Part shown: piece by piece, positions 13,801-26,327 of the stretch
Numbering within the stretch: position 1 is the stretch's first letter
Layout: the number at the start of each line of letters is the position of its first letter
NCBI GenBank assembly: GCA_013398015.1
Contig: VZRR01003432.1
Location: 316,804 to 380,803 of the forward strand
Source: Oreocharis arfaki
Taxonomy: Eukaryota > Chordata > Aves > Passeriformes > Paramythiidae
DNA length: 64,000 nt
Direction of reading: 5' to 3'
Position numbers and translations under genes: made by a program
The notes under the pieces: generated by a model
Seen by the model: only the letters and a program-made list of their open reading frames with translations
Told to the model about the DNA's origin: nothing
The model's database searches: none

Positions 13801-16442
13801 ATTCTAGTAAATTTAAGATTAATGGCAACATTTCCTGACACTGACCGGCACGATGTAGCCTTTGGCTATCCTAGTGAACTCATTCTCCCAGAAAACTAGC
13901 TTTGTATTAAAGGCAATTGGTGCAGAATAAAACAGGGAATTAGCCAGGATGACGTCCAGCTTTACTTAGGAGCTGTATTTTTGTGAACATGCAATCTGCA
14001 GAAAATTACCCCCTTCAGCAGTTATTGGCCAGGAACAATGCCCCTGCTGATGCACATGGGCTGTTACCAGCTCCAGCACAGAGAGGGTTTAACAATGAGC
14101 TCCAGACTTACTCACTGGTTAAGTAGTTCTATGGCTGAATTCCCGTTCGATTAAGTAAAACTGGGAATTGTTTTTCTGCAGTTTTGCTTAAGTAAAAAAT
14201 AACCAGTACGGGCAGTATTAATACAAAATTACCAAGGATCGATTAAAATAATGCATGTAAAGGGTTTAATGGGATTTCCAATGGAATTCAGGCAGCCTGT
14301 TTTTTGTAGATAACTTTCTGAGGAAATTTAAAGCCAAGAAAACAGTTAAAATTATCAGATGTAGAAGCTGGGAAAACGAATTCTGGTTAACAAAAGATGC
14401 ACATTCTTTGGCAAAATTCTCCTATGGAAACATGTTAAGAAAAAACAAATGAAGTATTACACTGCCAGCCATCCTGAACACAGCCTCAGACTCCGATCTG
14501 CTTCACACTAATAAGTCTCATTCACACTCATCACCAGTATTTTCAGTGAAATTATTCAGGATTAATACTGCTGTAATCTGAGTCACTTTTTTACGTTGTT
14601 TGGAGAAACACATTTTCCTCCCTTCAGGTGACTGCATGTTCCGTCTCAGCCAGCGTTGATGCACTGCTTGTATCTCCTGATCTGTTTGGAGGACAGCTGC
14701 TAGGGATGCAGTGTGAGATGATTGAACAATACTTGTCAGTTACTGTGCTGTGTATTTGTTGTATGCTTGGGGTAGTGAAAGAATGATGAAGAAATTAAAA
14801 ACTCATTATTCCATGGTCTGTCATCATATAACTCAGGTATAACAGAGATAAAGGTAATTCCAATATTTTTGTGTGATCTGTGGCAGCAGTGTTGTACTTT
14901 TCTATGCAATTTTATATGATTTCTTTCCTTTCCTTTGGCATTCAGACTGTTCTAGCAAAGCTACAGCAGAGTTTTGCTGTATAGTACAAGAAATGCACAC
15001 CTTTTGTCTGAATTCAAGCTGTCATTGCCCAGTGAGCTCCCCTCTATCTCTGTGGGTATTTGCAGCAGACTTGGTTTCTCTGTAGCTGTGTTCAGCTGTA
15101 GATTTTCATTTGTGGTTGGGAGGTTTAATTCACTGGAGAAATGCATGTTATGTTATAACTGGGCTATTATGCTTTTCCTTAGCCTGAGCAGATGCAGTTT
15201 GATGTTGGAGCAGCAGTGCAATCAAGAAGCCTGGGTATTTTGTGACCTAATGGACCAAGCCTCCTAGGGCTTTTTGCAAGGCAGCTGGGATGAACTGTAA
15301 GTGGCACAAGCCAAAGCAGTCTGTAATATCACTTGAAGATGAAGCTTGGTAAAGCCTGTTTGGATGAACACTCTGATATTGGTAGTCACATACGGGCAGT
15401 GCTTGCCAGCCTTGTCCTACCAAAGAACATGGCAAGTCTATGTCTTTCCAATTCTGCTGCACTAATTTGGTGCCAGATTTTACTATCACCATAATCTAAC
15501 TTTTCAGCATCTTTCTGGTCATCAAATAACAAAGAGTCAGAAGAGGAAATGGGACAAAGTAATCTATCAGGCAATAATGTCATCTCACACAGTTTATAAC
15601 TGTGATAGGATTTTGGTATGATGCTGGCATGGGAACCTAGTGACCTCAACAACATCTTTGCATTGTTTCTTTCCTGCTCTTTACTGCTCTCGCATCTGTA
15701 AAGTCTGCTTTATGCTAGTGTGAGACTTAGCACTTTTGACTGGTCTACTTTCAGGTGAGACTCCAGAATTTTGTTAGCCTTTTAGTTGCTTCCTAAATTC
15801 ACAGTTTCATGATTACTCCTCCAGTAATATGTCACTTCTATTACAGTCTTGAATTTTTGGGTTTGGTGTAGTTTTCCTTATTCGTTTTACTCTATTTATC
15901 TCAATATTCTCTATGCTGCTTTTATTCTTTCTATATAGATACAGGACACCTCCTTTTCATGTTTTGTCTTGCTGGCATTTCATTTGTAAGCTTGTAATTG
16001 ACACCTAAAATTGGGGGCACCCTGTAGTATTCATCTTCCACTTGGAAGAAAATCTTATCCTCCTAGTCTAAGACAGAGATTTTTAGAACTCCAGGTTCTC
16101 TTGGCAGCTTTCTCTCGGATTCATCAGTGATGTGTCTGCACAGTTAGTTAAATGTCAGTCTAAAGGGATTTTTAAGCTGAGATTCAAGTGACATCCTTGG
16201 TGCTTGCACACACTTCTAGGAGTATTCATAATTGAAGCTCTGGAGCACCTCAGGAGTGGCTTAGGCATAAGGTGGTCAGTCCAGGTTCTGGAAATTACTC
16301 TCCTGAGGGCCAAGGACCAGCCCGCAGTGGGTGTGTAACACACTACACCAATCTTGTGACAAGCACTTGAGCCTACTCTTCACCTCACCAAACAAGCACA
16401 AATCTGATGTCTCACTCTTCATATACATGTGAACATATTTCA
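10877..16442. other. Intergenic DNA, no gene recognised
   Basis: No gene was recognised. A 23-base T-run lies at 11759-11781. The block 14010-14300 is repeat-free, contains several homeobox-like TAAT/ATTA cores, and is listed as a conserved-element candidate. Open frames such as 12138-12512 (plus) show no family resemblance and no splice or start context. Confidence 0.6.
11759..11781. repeat. poly(T) tract
   Basis: An uninterrupted run of 23 T on the plus strand. No retroposed gene body was recognised next to it. Confidence 0.97.
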
Positions 16443-16623
16443 AGCATTGAAACAGGCTGCCCAGAAAGTGATGGAATTATCATCCCTGGAAATGTTCAAA
16501 AAACAAATGGATGTGGGGCAAGGGGACAAGGTTTACTGATGGACTTACCAATGCCAGGTTAATATTTGGACTTGATGATGCTAGAGGTCTCTTCCAACAT
16601 AAAAAATTATGTGATTCTATGAT
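16443..16623 (+). mobile_element. CR1 LINE, short 3' fragment, plus orientation (copy 3)
   Basis: The fragment matches the last part of CR1 from 'gcattgaaacaggctgccca' through 'atcatccctggaaatgttca', 'atatttggacttgatgatgc' and 'aggtctcttccaacataaaa' to 'gtgattctatga'. It belongs to the same subfamily as copies 2 and 4 and is strongly 5'-truncated. Confidence 0.9.
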
Positions 16624-19600
16624 ACATATGTTCACAGCATATGTGAGAAAGCCCAGGAAACACTTAACAGTGAAGCTTTTCATTTGCTGATCTTTAGGAA
16701 GAAGTTAAACGTAGTAAGTTATGTGGAGGTAAGTTTTGAGTCCCTGTTAAACAAAATCATAGTGAGCATGTTGGTTGCTTTGTTTTAGTCTAACAAAATT
16801 GACTAAATTGGAAGACTTGGCTTAGAAGCAAACAAATAAAAGCACATGGGGATTTGGAACTACTGCCCTGAAAAAAATGTAAATACACCCTAAATGTCTC
16901 TATATATGTAAAAGAAAGCTCATCTAATTCTTTTGCCATAATAAATGCCTCATGCACTTCACTGTGATTCGGTCTTACACTCCTACAATAGGAAAACAAA
17001 TTTAATAAACTGTCCCTGAATAGACACAAAGGAAGATTGCAGTTCTTAAAATTCCAGCCCTTTTCCCAATGTTCATCCATTCTGTGAGCAGAAGGAGGAC
17101 GTGAGAATGAAAGGAGCAGCCAGTCTATGTATTAGTTTAGCTTAGGAGGACAGTACTGGCAGTAAGGCTTCTCTGGTGTCAGATAGCAGTTATGGACCAA
17201 GCACGAAAGAAAGATCAAGCTCCAGACAGGCAGAGAAATTAGAGTCCAAAATTTCTAAGAAATTGAACTTTTGCTTTTCTCATTACTAATTGCCCTGATA
17301 TTTCTGAAGGCTTGTTATGGAATTGCACCCCTCTCTTTTTAATCAATGTAAATGTTGATTCGTGATTTAATCTGGAATAGGATTTATTAGTTTATTAGTT
17401 TCTGAATGAATAATTAGTTTATTAGTTTCTGTAGTGATAACAGTTTTCATGAAGAAACACGACTGAGATGTGCTCATGGAGCATGGCATAAATTAACTGT
17501 TCTTGCAAAAGAAACAAATTTGATCTAGTGTTCCAGAAACTGCTTTAAAAAATATTCTGCAATGAAACAAGATGTTGCATATGATTTTCCAAGTCTTTCT
17601 CTCCAAATTACAATGGAATTGCAATTCTTCTTTTGGTAAAATTTTCTTCACTTAAAGCAGTACGTTTCACTGAATCAATTGCTGTGGATTCCTACAGCAA
17701 AAGAATTTACTTTGGGATATAGACTTTTAGGTGGTTCAAAGACACGATGTGAATTCACGTTGTTTTTAGCTGGAGTTGAGCACTTTACCTACCATTGTGT
17801 TACAAATTATTCCCCTTAGTTCGTCAACAGCAAATAAACCAATTCAGCAGTTTCTCTTGAGACGTGTTTAGAAAATAACGTGTATAATCGTCTTTTATCT
17901 GGGTGCTGCAGTTCACACTCCACATTTCACTGCATGCACTGTAATTATTCCAAATTCATGCCAGTCTATGTAAGAATATTAAGACTATTACAAACCCCAG
18001 ATTTTGGCATGGGATGGAGAGGATTTCCAAACTAGAAAGTGATTTTTTTTCTGTGGGGTTTGTTGGTTGGTTGGGTTTTTTTTTAATTTTGTTTTCTGTG
18101 GGGGGTTTTTTGGTTGGGTTTTTTTTGTTTTCTGTGGGGGGTTTTTTGGTTGGGTTTNTTGGTTGGGGTTTTTTTTTTGTGTATGTATGTGTGGATTTGG
18201 GGTTTTTTGAGTTGTAGTGTTGTTTTTGTTTATTTTTTTTTAATGTTTAGCAGGGAAGTTAAAACAAAATCTATTGGCTGGAAACAGAATAGCCAGACGT
18301 GAGATATGACATTTAGTCCTAGTGGTCACAAAGGCAGAGCACTAGAAACCAAATTGTTAAAGGATATTAAAAAATTTTCTCTGATTTTTTTTTAGCAGTT
18401 CAAGATTAGATGTGAACCTACAATAGTAGAAGTAAAGTAGTTTCTTACAGCATCTATAAAAATATTGTTTTGATATATGATTCTAAGTTGAACAGTTTTG
18501 TTTTCTGTTGCTCAAGACTTGATTATTTTACTATTTCCTTTCAATTTGCAGAACTCTATATGCCTCATCAATGAGATTGTGTTTGCTTCAAAAGACAAAG
18601 ATCAAACTGTACTAGATATACGTGTAACTATGATACCATTAGTGTTAATCCTTTAAAACAACAGAAAGGGAGAGAAAAAGAGAGAGAAAAATTATAATTC
18701 AAGAGTTTGTGTTTAGGCATACCTGATTTGCAGAAAAATGCACTGAAAACATATCCGTAAATGTTTTGGAGAAAAAAAAAACAGTTTTCAGTCATATCAC
18801 AGATTTTTTTTAATACTGTTCAAAAAGTACCCGACTCTACATAAACACCAACTATAACATGATGTAGACAATTGAGAAACAAGCAAGTGTATTCTTCAAT
18901 GCTAAAATAAATTACATTTGTACAGGTAGAAAGCAAACCAAAGCTGATAAAAATGTTAAATTTTATGAAAAATCATTTTCAGTTCACATCAAAATAATAA
19001 CTTTACATTCTCTATGTTTTAATAGTATAAGCAGCAACAACATAAAAAAGAACAAACTGTCACAGAATGTTTGAAACCAGTTCTTCATAAGTTATTAGCA
19101 AATTAAAAAAAATAATTACAAGCACTTGTAGCCCACACAAATCTTTTGGAATTGGCACCGTCTCTCTAAAACATCTATATTCTATATAGATTTCTAATTA
19201 CAAATACCACCAGCAGCTGCCATATAATCCTATTAGTACATGTAATATACATAGTATATTTGTTCCCATTTGGCAGATCGGAGTGACTTAGTGATTATTG
19301 TTTGTTAGTACTGTCATTGCTCAGGTGGGACAAAACCAGCCATATACACCAATTCATCACCCAGATGAATTTTTTACTTACCTTTATGCTTCACTGGTCT
19401 GTATCTCATTTTCTTTTCACAGTATAAAATTGCAAGTGGCAATTGCAGAGATTTGAACTGAGGATGCAATAATAAATCACCACAAAAAAAAAAATTCAGG
19501 GAATTCAACTTAAATCTTTACTAAATGAAGTGCACACTCAAATGGGTAGCAGATGAATGATTTCCTAGTTCTTGGAGACTATTGACTTCCTTTTAGGACA

Positions 19601-21735
19601 TTCATGAAACTGCCAGAAAACTGTCACCTGTTGCTTTTTTTGGGACACATCCCTTACATTGGGACACATCTCTCGCACACCTTAACACATTCAGTTAGAG
19701 ATAATTTTCCCATTGGTCTACCAGATAAAGTAGGAATGATAAAGATGAATGGTAGGAAGGACCTATTCACCAAGCCTAGCTTCAGGAATGAACCTAATAA
19801 AATCTATCCGCTGTTTGATTCAAAAAGAGAGTGGGAAGAACATCCTGTCATTACCATTCTCTGCAGAACAAATAGCCAAAATCTAGACTTCAGTGGTCAC
19901 TATCCAACTTTAGTTTTCTTTACTTGGGTACTAATCTGGAATAATTCCATTGACCTCAATAGATTAAGGGCCAATGCCCGCAAAGGACTTCAGCACTTAA
20001 AATTATTCAGTGCAATAAATAGTTTTTTTGCTCTAGTGGAGGTCAGGACTTTTTGTTAAATTTCTGACCTTGCTGTGGGTTTGTGAGGAGAGTTAGTGCC
20101 CAAGAAAGCAACACAACAAGGAAAGAAATAGAAATACTAGAAACGCTCCATTTGAGCCAGTATGGAAATGCGAGGTGTAGAAAATGCTAATTTTCCACTG
20201 GGATCAGTTTTTGGAGACAACTGTACATTTTGTTGCAAAGATAGGTCAGGTCGCCTTTGTGGCTGGAGGAAAATGAAATAGGTCCCTTTTTCTGCAGTGT
20301 CAGAGAAGCAGGAACCTCAAGTTTAATTCCTTCACCTATCCAAGAAGACTCAATCTCTCCATTCCATGAAGGGGTCTGAGAACTCCAGATGGAAGACAAG
20401 ATTTCTGCAGATACGAAGTTATCAAAGGGCACATCCTTCCCTCCTGTCACTAAAACACTTTTCCTTCAACTTTTTTTTTAGCCGATATGTAGCACAGACA
20501 AAATGTTGCCTCCACTTCTTTGGAGTTAAAATACTCACCTTGTCTATGCTCCAGAGATTTTTAAAGTATTTTATATTAAATGGTCATATGTGATCTCTAA
20601 TTTTATTCAGTATTTATCTTATCATATTACACTGTTCCTTTTCCACTGCAATACTCTTGAATTTGTTTCTGCCCTGTGAAGGGAAATGAACAGAGGGTAT
20701 CTCAACACTGAGTCATTAGAGCACTTTCCAGCCAGGAAACTGTACTGTGCATTCTGTGCTCTCTCTCATGGGATACATATGGATTTAGCCTAGGAAACTG
20801 TGTTTTCTGCATCCCTGATGGGTTTTAACATGAGTTAGGTAGAAAAATCCTTAGATGTGTGATTATCAGGTTCTTTCTGAGCATATGCAGGCATGTTATG
20901 CTAGATGCTGGAGTAAGGTAGCATTTGAATAGTTGTTTTAAAACTGAGTTTAAAATGCAGATATTAGATTCTACCGAAGTACCAACTTTAGGCTCCAAAG
21001 TCTTCTTTTTTGGGTCAGCCGTGTCACTGGTCTCCAATACAATAAAAAATTTGTGGTCACATTATTAATCCTGAGCATAGTGCTCTGATTTCCCTAAGGA
21101 ACTGACTCTTTTCTATGCTGTCTGTCGCTGTCATCTTTTATCCTCTCACCTCATAAATGATGTACTAAGCAGAATAACAGGGTTGCACACTTTCCTTTAC
21201 AGAACTTACACCCACAGCTATGATGTCTTTCCGTTTGGTCTTGCACACTAAAGCAAACATTCCCAGGGGAACTCTGCTATCATCCAGAATGAGAATCGTG
21301 AACTGGCCTTCCCATTTACTCTCTTTTGATACCTTATTCTCCCAGTTTTTAACAAAAGTTTTCCTTTGCAAACACAGCAACAAAATAAATGTCCAAGCAA
21401 ACTAACATAACTTTTTTTTTTCTTTTAGAACTTTCAACAGTTTTTTAAATAGCATTTTGTTTCAATCTCACTTTTGTAGATGGAAATCAATGGAAGAAGC
21501 CAGCACCTTGTGATCAACCAGGCTCCCATGAAACATCAACAAGTGATTTGTGGACTGTGGTCTTAAAAATCTCTGGTCTAAGGTATCTGCATGAGTCTAG
21601 GCACCAAATGTTCAGATAGGAGTACGAGGAAGCACATCTTCAAAGTCATGCAATCATTCTTCAGAGACAATTTAAAAAAACAGTTCTTCAGTATTGCAAA
21701 GACTTCTTCCCAACTGCCCTGCCAGAGTGACTCAC
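16624..21735. other. Intergenic or distal 3' flank of GRM5, no gene recognised
   Basis: The stretch is very AT-rich between 17.3 and 19.6 kb and contains a G/T-rich tandem repeat (18043-18240). A small duplication of 'attagtttattagtttctg' lies at about 17385-17432. No coding exon was recognised. If the GRM5 3' UTR is longer than proposed here, part of this stretch belongs to it. Confidence 0.5.
18043..18240 (+). repeat. G/T-rich low-complexity tandem repeat with one N
   Basis: The plus strand alternates G-runs and T-runs. A unit of about 36 bases beginning 'gttttctgtggggggttttt' occurs at 18091 and again at 18127. G-runs of three or more lie at about 18055, 18073, 18100, 18116, 18136, 18152, 18165 and 18199. 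One ambiguous base is at 18158. The glycine/phenylalanine-rich open frames across it are low-complexity artefacts. Confidence 0.95.
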
Positions 21736-21741
21736 TTTATT
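21736..21741 (-). promoter_or_regulatory. GRM5: Candidate polyadenylation signal AATAAA for GRM5
   Basis: The plus strand reads TTTATT, so the minus strand carries AATAAA, followed by 'gtgagtcactctgg'. It lies about 3.8 kb after the stop codon, which fits the 3' UTR length I remember for mammals. Chance occurrences of the hexamer are common in DNA this AT-rich. Confidence 0.2.
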
Positions 21742-24346
21742 TCAAAAGTACAGATCAGAGGTGGTTACACTATCACTCTTTAGGGTTGGCCTCAAGCACA
21801 AAAGAAATAAGAGATTTTTTTGAAGTCCCTGTGGTCAAGAATGACAATAGTTTCAAATCCTTTAATTCCCTTTCTGGCAGCAGCACTAAATTCGAAGGCA
21901 AATTTCAGGCCATTCAGTTGGTACTTACACATTCTTTAGTTAGATTGAAAAGTGTTCATGATTGTAACTTTTGTATTTACGTCTGAAAACCCCTGCCACT
22001 ATATCTTAATGTCCTAAAAGGAGACTAGCATACCAACGGAATAATGAAGTCATGATGTCTGTCATTCATATTTTTTTTCTCTTGTGTCAAACCCACTGGC
22101 TTCTCCCAGAGAACTTTCCAGTCTTGCAAATCTCCCACTGGGCTCATTTGGATTATTACTACAGGTGTTACACCATTGTCACCTTCTTTTTCACAAAACC
22201 TTTCCTCCCTTTGTTAAAATTCAAACACATCATACGAAGTGATGTTGATGCATTCCAGTCTGCACAATTAAAGTGGATTCTGCCTTCTTTAAATGCCCCT
22301 AAGGTTGCCCTACCTTTCATTAAAAATAGACTGACTCTAAGAAGGTACTATCCCAGCAGGGTCCATCCATGGTTCCTTGTGCAATTAAAATTTCTGCTGT
22401 GCCTAATAGATATGCAAAAGATACATGACTCCTCTGAAAGCGAGAGTGAGCAAAAGTGTTTAAAATTTGGGTTGAACAACATCAGGGTTTTAGGCTCTGA
22501 GAACATGCATTCAGGTGTTAGATTGAGGATTTTGTGTGTGCGGGCACATGGTGCATCCTCACATCTATATCATCATGACAGTATACATGAACATTGTCAG
22601 GAATGCTCTGAGCAATAGCTATGGCCAGGATGGTGCCATTTGAGAGCAGAAGAGGTATATTTATGCTGAGCTTGACAGTTTCTATTTTTCACTCCTTTTT
22701 ACTAGTTTTGTTTTTAAGGAAATATTTTTATGTTTGTCTGTACAATCCTTATTTCCACTGCTGATTATTTCACAGTGCAGTGAAACCCATAGATTTTAGA
22801 AGGAATACAATTCTATTAGTTGTCCACCACCATAAGAAAAGACTACAGGAACAAGGACCTAAAATGCTAGGGAAAGATCAAGGTGGAGGATGTTCTTGTA
22901 AGAACATTGGTCAATAGTTTGAAGTATAAGAGAACAGGTAGTAATAGCATCCCTTTGAAATTCACATTAACTATCTCAGTACACTCTGTTTATATGAAAA
23001 CAATATTGCACTGATGGGAGACAAATATTATCATATAAGTCTTCCACAAACAACATTTAAGTGATCTAAACTCCCTTAATGGGAAGGTTTGTACCGCAGA
23101 CTGACTGGACATGCTTTTCCCTTAAATGTAACCTGTGACGGAAGATGCTTTCTCCTGAAGACATGGACAGCTAGGGAATGATGAAACATGCTAGTACTGT
23201 GGACCAAGAGGGCAAAACTGAGCTCTAGTCTGGGAACCATGCAGCTGCACAGAACCGACTCTGAGCTGATCAGTCGCCCGAGGAGACAAGAACTGCATAT
23301 GGGCAACGAGGGCCATCAGTCATGCCTTAGTGTAGGGATCTGCCTTCTGGAGTAGAGCTGTTTTGTGACCTGCCTGTTCATGCTACAGGCAAAGCTGATA
23401 AATGACTGTACCTGACAAAGCAAGCATGCCCAGACTGCAATTGGATAACACTGCCTGGCTCTAGAGTCACTAGAGTATCTCTGTGAGGTGCTGGTCTGGA
23501 TTCAGCCATCTATTACTTTTCATTTTTAGATGTTGTTGAGCAGCAAATTGGGGTGCAACACATGATAGTGAAACAAGCATCCCAAAGGAATAGAAAATGC
23601 TTTTTTCTAAAGTATGTTAATGTGCTTTCATCTTTTACTTGTTCAATCAAATATTTATTATTTTGAACATGGGGAAAAAAAGGAAGTATGAATTTTGATT
23701 ACAAAATATTTGTTATCTTTGAAGAAACAAGATCTAAAGGTTTTGAAAATACAATATAGCAGCCTTATTTCAAGGCTCCCTTCCTTGAGGCTGTCTTCTA
23801 TATAAGGCTACATCAACTCAACTTTGAATTGAAGTACATTACTCATCACTTCGTGCTATCCTTCAATAAAATAAAACAAACCCATAAAAGTTTGGCACCT
23901 GAGGACAGCTATGTTGTGAAGAAGAGAGCCAATACAGTGTGCGTTTAGGGTCTGACTTACAAGTTCTATGTAACTACACCTATCAAAAATTATTTAGCTA
24001 CTATTCAAACTTTAAAACTCTTCCCTGCCTGTATTAAAAAAGTGCTGTGACAGTATGAAGTGCACTAAACTGTCCTACCTTGATATAGGAAAAAAAAAAA
24101 AGAGGAATCCCCTTGTTTCTTCTGTGAGTTGCTAAGAAACAAAGACTCTGTTGGTTCATATCTCATTAGGTCTTCTCTTTTTTAACCTTTACTCTGTATT
24201 GCTTTGAATGTATTTTTTTTCTTCTTTTTTTTTTGTCACTGTTCATAGCTGCAAGGCATCAGCAGCAAAACAAAGTTTAAAATTGTTGCTTATTAAAGAG
24301 CAGCTTATTAACCTCTAAGCGGACTTTGACACAGGGTTTTTTTCCC

Positions 24347-24372
24347 TATATATATATATATATATATATATA
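24347..24372. repeat. (TA)n microsatellite
   Basis: Thirteen TA units in a row. It lies within the probable GRM5 3' UTR, where the RNA would contain an alternating UA tract. Confidence 0.95.
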
Positions 24373-25504
24373 AATTAGGCTTATGACAACCTTTCCACTG
24401 ACAGTTAGCATTCGTCATAATCCAAACTGGTATCCTAGAATTCTGTCCTTCAAAGGATGGAGAAAATCCTTAGGGTGTTTACCTGTTCCTTACAAGCAAA
24501 GATGGGAATCTGAGTAAGTGTTTTAACTGGTAACATTATCGCGAGAATGTCCATAAAAATGTGTTAATTTCAGTAGGGAGTGCAGCTATAATATAGCTTG
24601 GTAGTGCTGCTAGAAAGAGAATATTCATCTCAACAACTTGCCCTGATAAGGGAATTACAAAACAGTACTCCAGAAAATATTTTTTGCTACTTCATTATTA
24701 GTTGGCAACATGGTGAAATAGTCAGGAAATCTTCCTTGGGTTTTGTTGTTGTGAAGGTGAATCCAATGTTAACAAATTGAACTTTTGATACTGATAGAAG
24801 AGAACTTCATAAACAAATGTGTAGGTTGAGAAGTCACTTGTAAAGCCCTCCATGTTGCAGTCACTCACTGCAAAGCCTCAGCTTAGTGTTATCCATGTGT
24901 AACGTATCACAGACACAATATTCTTCAGCAAAAAGTTTCGTAGTCATTGAACATACATTACCGCTTTTTGAGATCTTCATAGAAAAAAAAAAGAAAGAAA
25001 GCTTGACAGGTTGGTCCCAGATTTGAGTCTGTTAGAAAATGTACATTCAATGTTTGGTCTTCTATTCTTGATAAAAGATCAAGGTTCACTTCTGGGTAAG
25101 GGATCAGAGTAAACAAACAAACCATTGTACAGTTGTTTACAATCTAGTTCCCCCCGTCCCCTATATTGTACACACAGTTCATTGTAATACTAAAGCAAAG
25201 CACTTGGTATGTAACTGGATTAAGAGACTCCTTATAAGCCCTCAAAAATAGATTCAGTGTTTCTGAAAAGCCCATGTTTTTTTAAGGCCACGATAATCTG
25301 CCAAGAGTCATTTTGTCTTTAAATCAGCATAATTAATCTGATGTTTCCACTTCTTAAGTAATTCCTCTTCTTCCCTTTCATTTCTCACAAGATGACCCAA
25401 TGCCTCTCACTCTGTCTGCGTAAACACTGGAGATCTTGAAGACTTGGCTGTCCCCTCACTACTTGCTTGTAGTTGTTGAGATCCAACGTCGTCTTGAACT
25501 ACAT

Positions 25505-26327
25505 TCACAGCGAAGAAGAACTTTGAGTATAATCTCTGATGAGAAGTGTGTCGTATTTGGGGGAGGATGGGATGCAGAGAGCTGATTCAGAAGCTGGAGA
25601 GCTGGGAGATGCACTTCCAGAATCGATGGAGTCTCTGAAAGGAGAAGGAGGAGTTAAAGCCACCAACTCCTCCAGGTCTTGCTTGGCTGCTGGGGTCTCT
25701 GAAGTGCCTTCTTTGATGCTGTCGTTCGAAGATTTCCTAGCAGACTGCGAGGCGCCATTGACTTCAATGGCAGGAAGCGGTTGGATCTCTGCAAGCGTGG
25801 TCATCGTTGTAGGGAGCTGGATTTCCCGCGGAATCAGGTATGAAGAGCAGAGAGGAGCAGCCCCCATTGTCCCTGGAGTAGATGTTGAAAGCATCATAGA
25901 GTTCAGCTCACTGATATTGGCTGTGAAGCGAGTAACAACACTACTGATCTGCTCCATGAGTGAGCCTTGGGAGGAGCTACTTCGCTGGGGAGGTTCTGAC
26001 TGGAAGGTAGGGGCATCATCTTCTGTTCGGCTGACAGAGGCAGTTCTGTGGCTCAAAGTGCTGATTGGTGAGGGAGTCTGTGGTCGGTACTGAGCTGGGT
26101 ATTGCTCTTCGGCTTCCGAAACGTCGTAAAGCGTTTTGGCACTAGCCTCGGGAAATGTAGCGCTGCTACTGTGTCGGCTACTGTCTGTGCTTTTAGAAAA
26201 AGGCTTGATCACTGCAGTTTGGTTGGGGTTCTCTTTTTTGTTGATGTGGACTGACAGCCGCTGCCAAAGGTGTGCTCCTCGGCTGCTTTTCTCGTTCTGG
26301 GCCCAGGAAACTGATTTCCCATTAGAG
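25505..26327 (-). CDS. GRM5: GRM5 last coding exon: intracellular C-terminal tail of mGluR5, with stop codon
   Basis: This exon encodes 273 complete residues plus the last base of a split Ser codon, ending in TGA at 25505-25507. The acceptor on the minus strand reads tttgtgttcacag and then C-TCT-AAT-GGG. The tail starts S-N-G-K-S-V-S-W and continues into 'HLWQRLSVHINKKENPNQ', the calmodulin-binding/PKC-regulated region known from mammalian mGluR5. Further on are 'SSSSQGSLMEQISSVVTRF' and 'YLIPREIQLPTTMTT', both typical of GRM5 and absent from GRM1. The Homer EVH1 ligand TPPSPF ends 43 residues before the C-terminus (Phe codon 25637-25639). The last residues, SSSSL, form a class I PDZ ligand. 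In cells this tail anchors the receptor to the postsynaptic Homer/Shank scaffold. It is shorter than the human tail because a Gly/Ala-rich segment is missing. The phase fits both the 7TM exon and the alternative exon. Confidence 0.97.

Larger units (their letters stand above)
21736..25504 (-). other. GRM5: Probable GRM5 3' untranslated region (left end uncertain)
   Basis: This is the sequence directly after the GRM5 stop codon on the minus strand. The part nearest the stop (about 24.9-25.5 kb) is complex, repeat-poor and A/T-rich, as expected for a neuronal 3' UTR. From memory, mammalian GRM5 mRNAs have a 3' UTR of several kilobases; the left boundary chosen here is only a guess based on an AATAAA on the minus strand at 21736-21741. 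Other minus-strand AATAAA sequences occur (for example at 23654-23659), so shorter or alternative ends are possible. A TA dinucleotide repeat lies inside at 24347-24372. Confidence 0.4.

Noticed and set aside
18014..18302. Gly/Phe-rich frames resembling membrane segments
   Set aside because: They read through the G/T tandem repeat and an N, so the hydrophobic look is compositional.
25539..26093. 184-codon plus-strand frame
   Set aside because: It is the antisense shadow of the GRM5 last exon.
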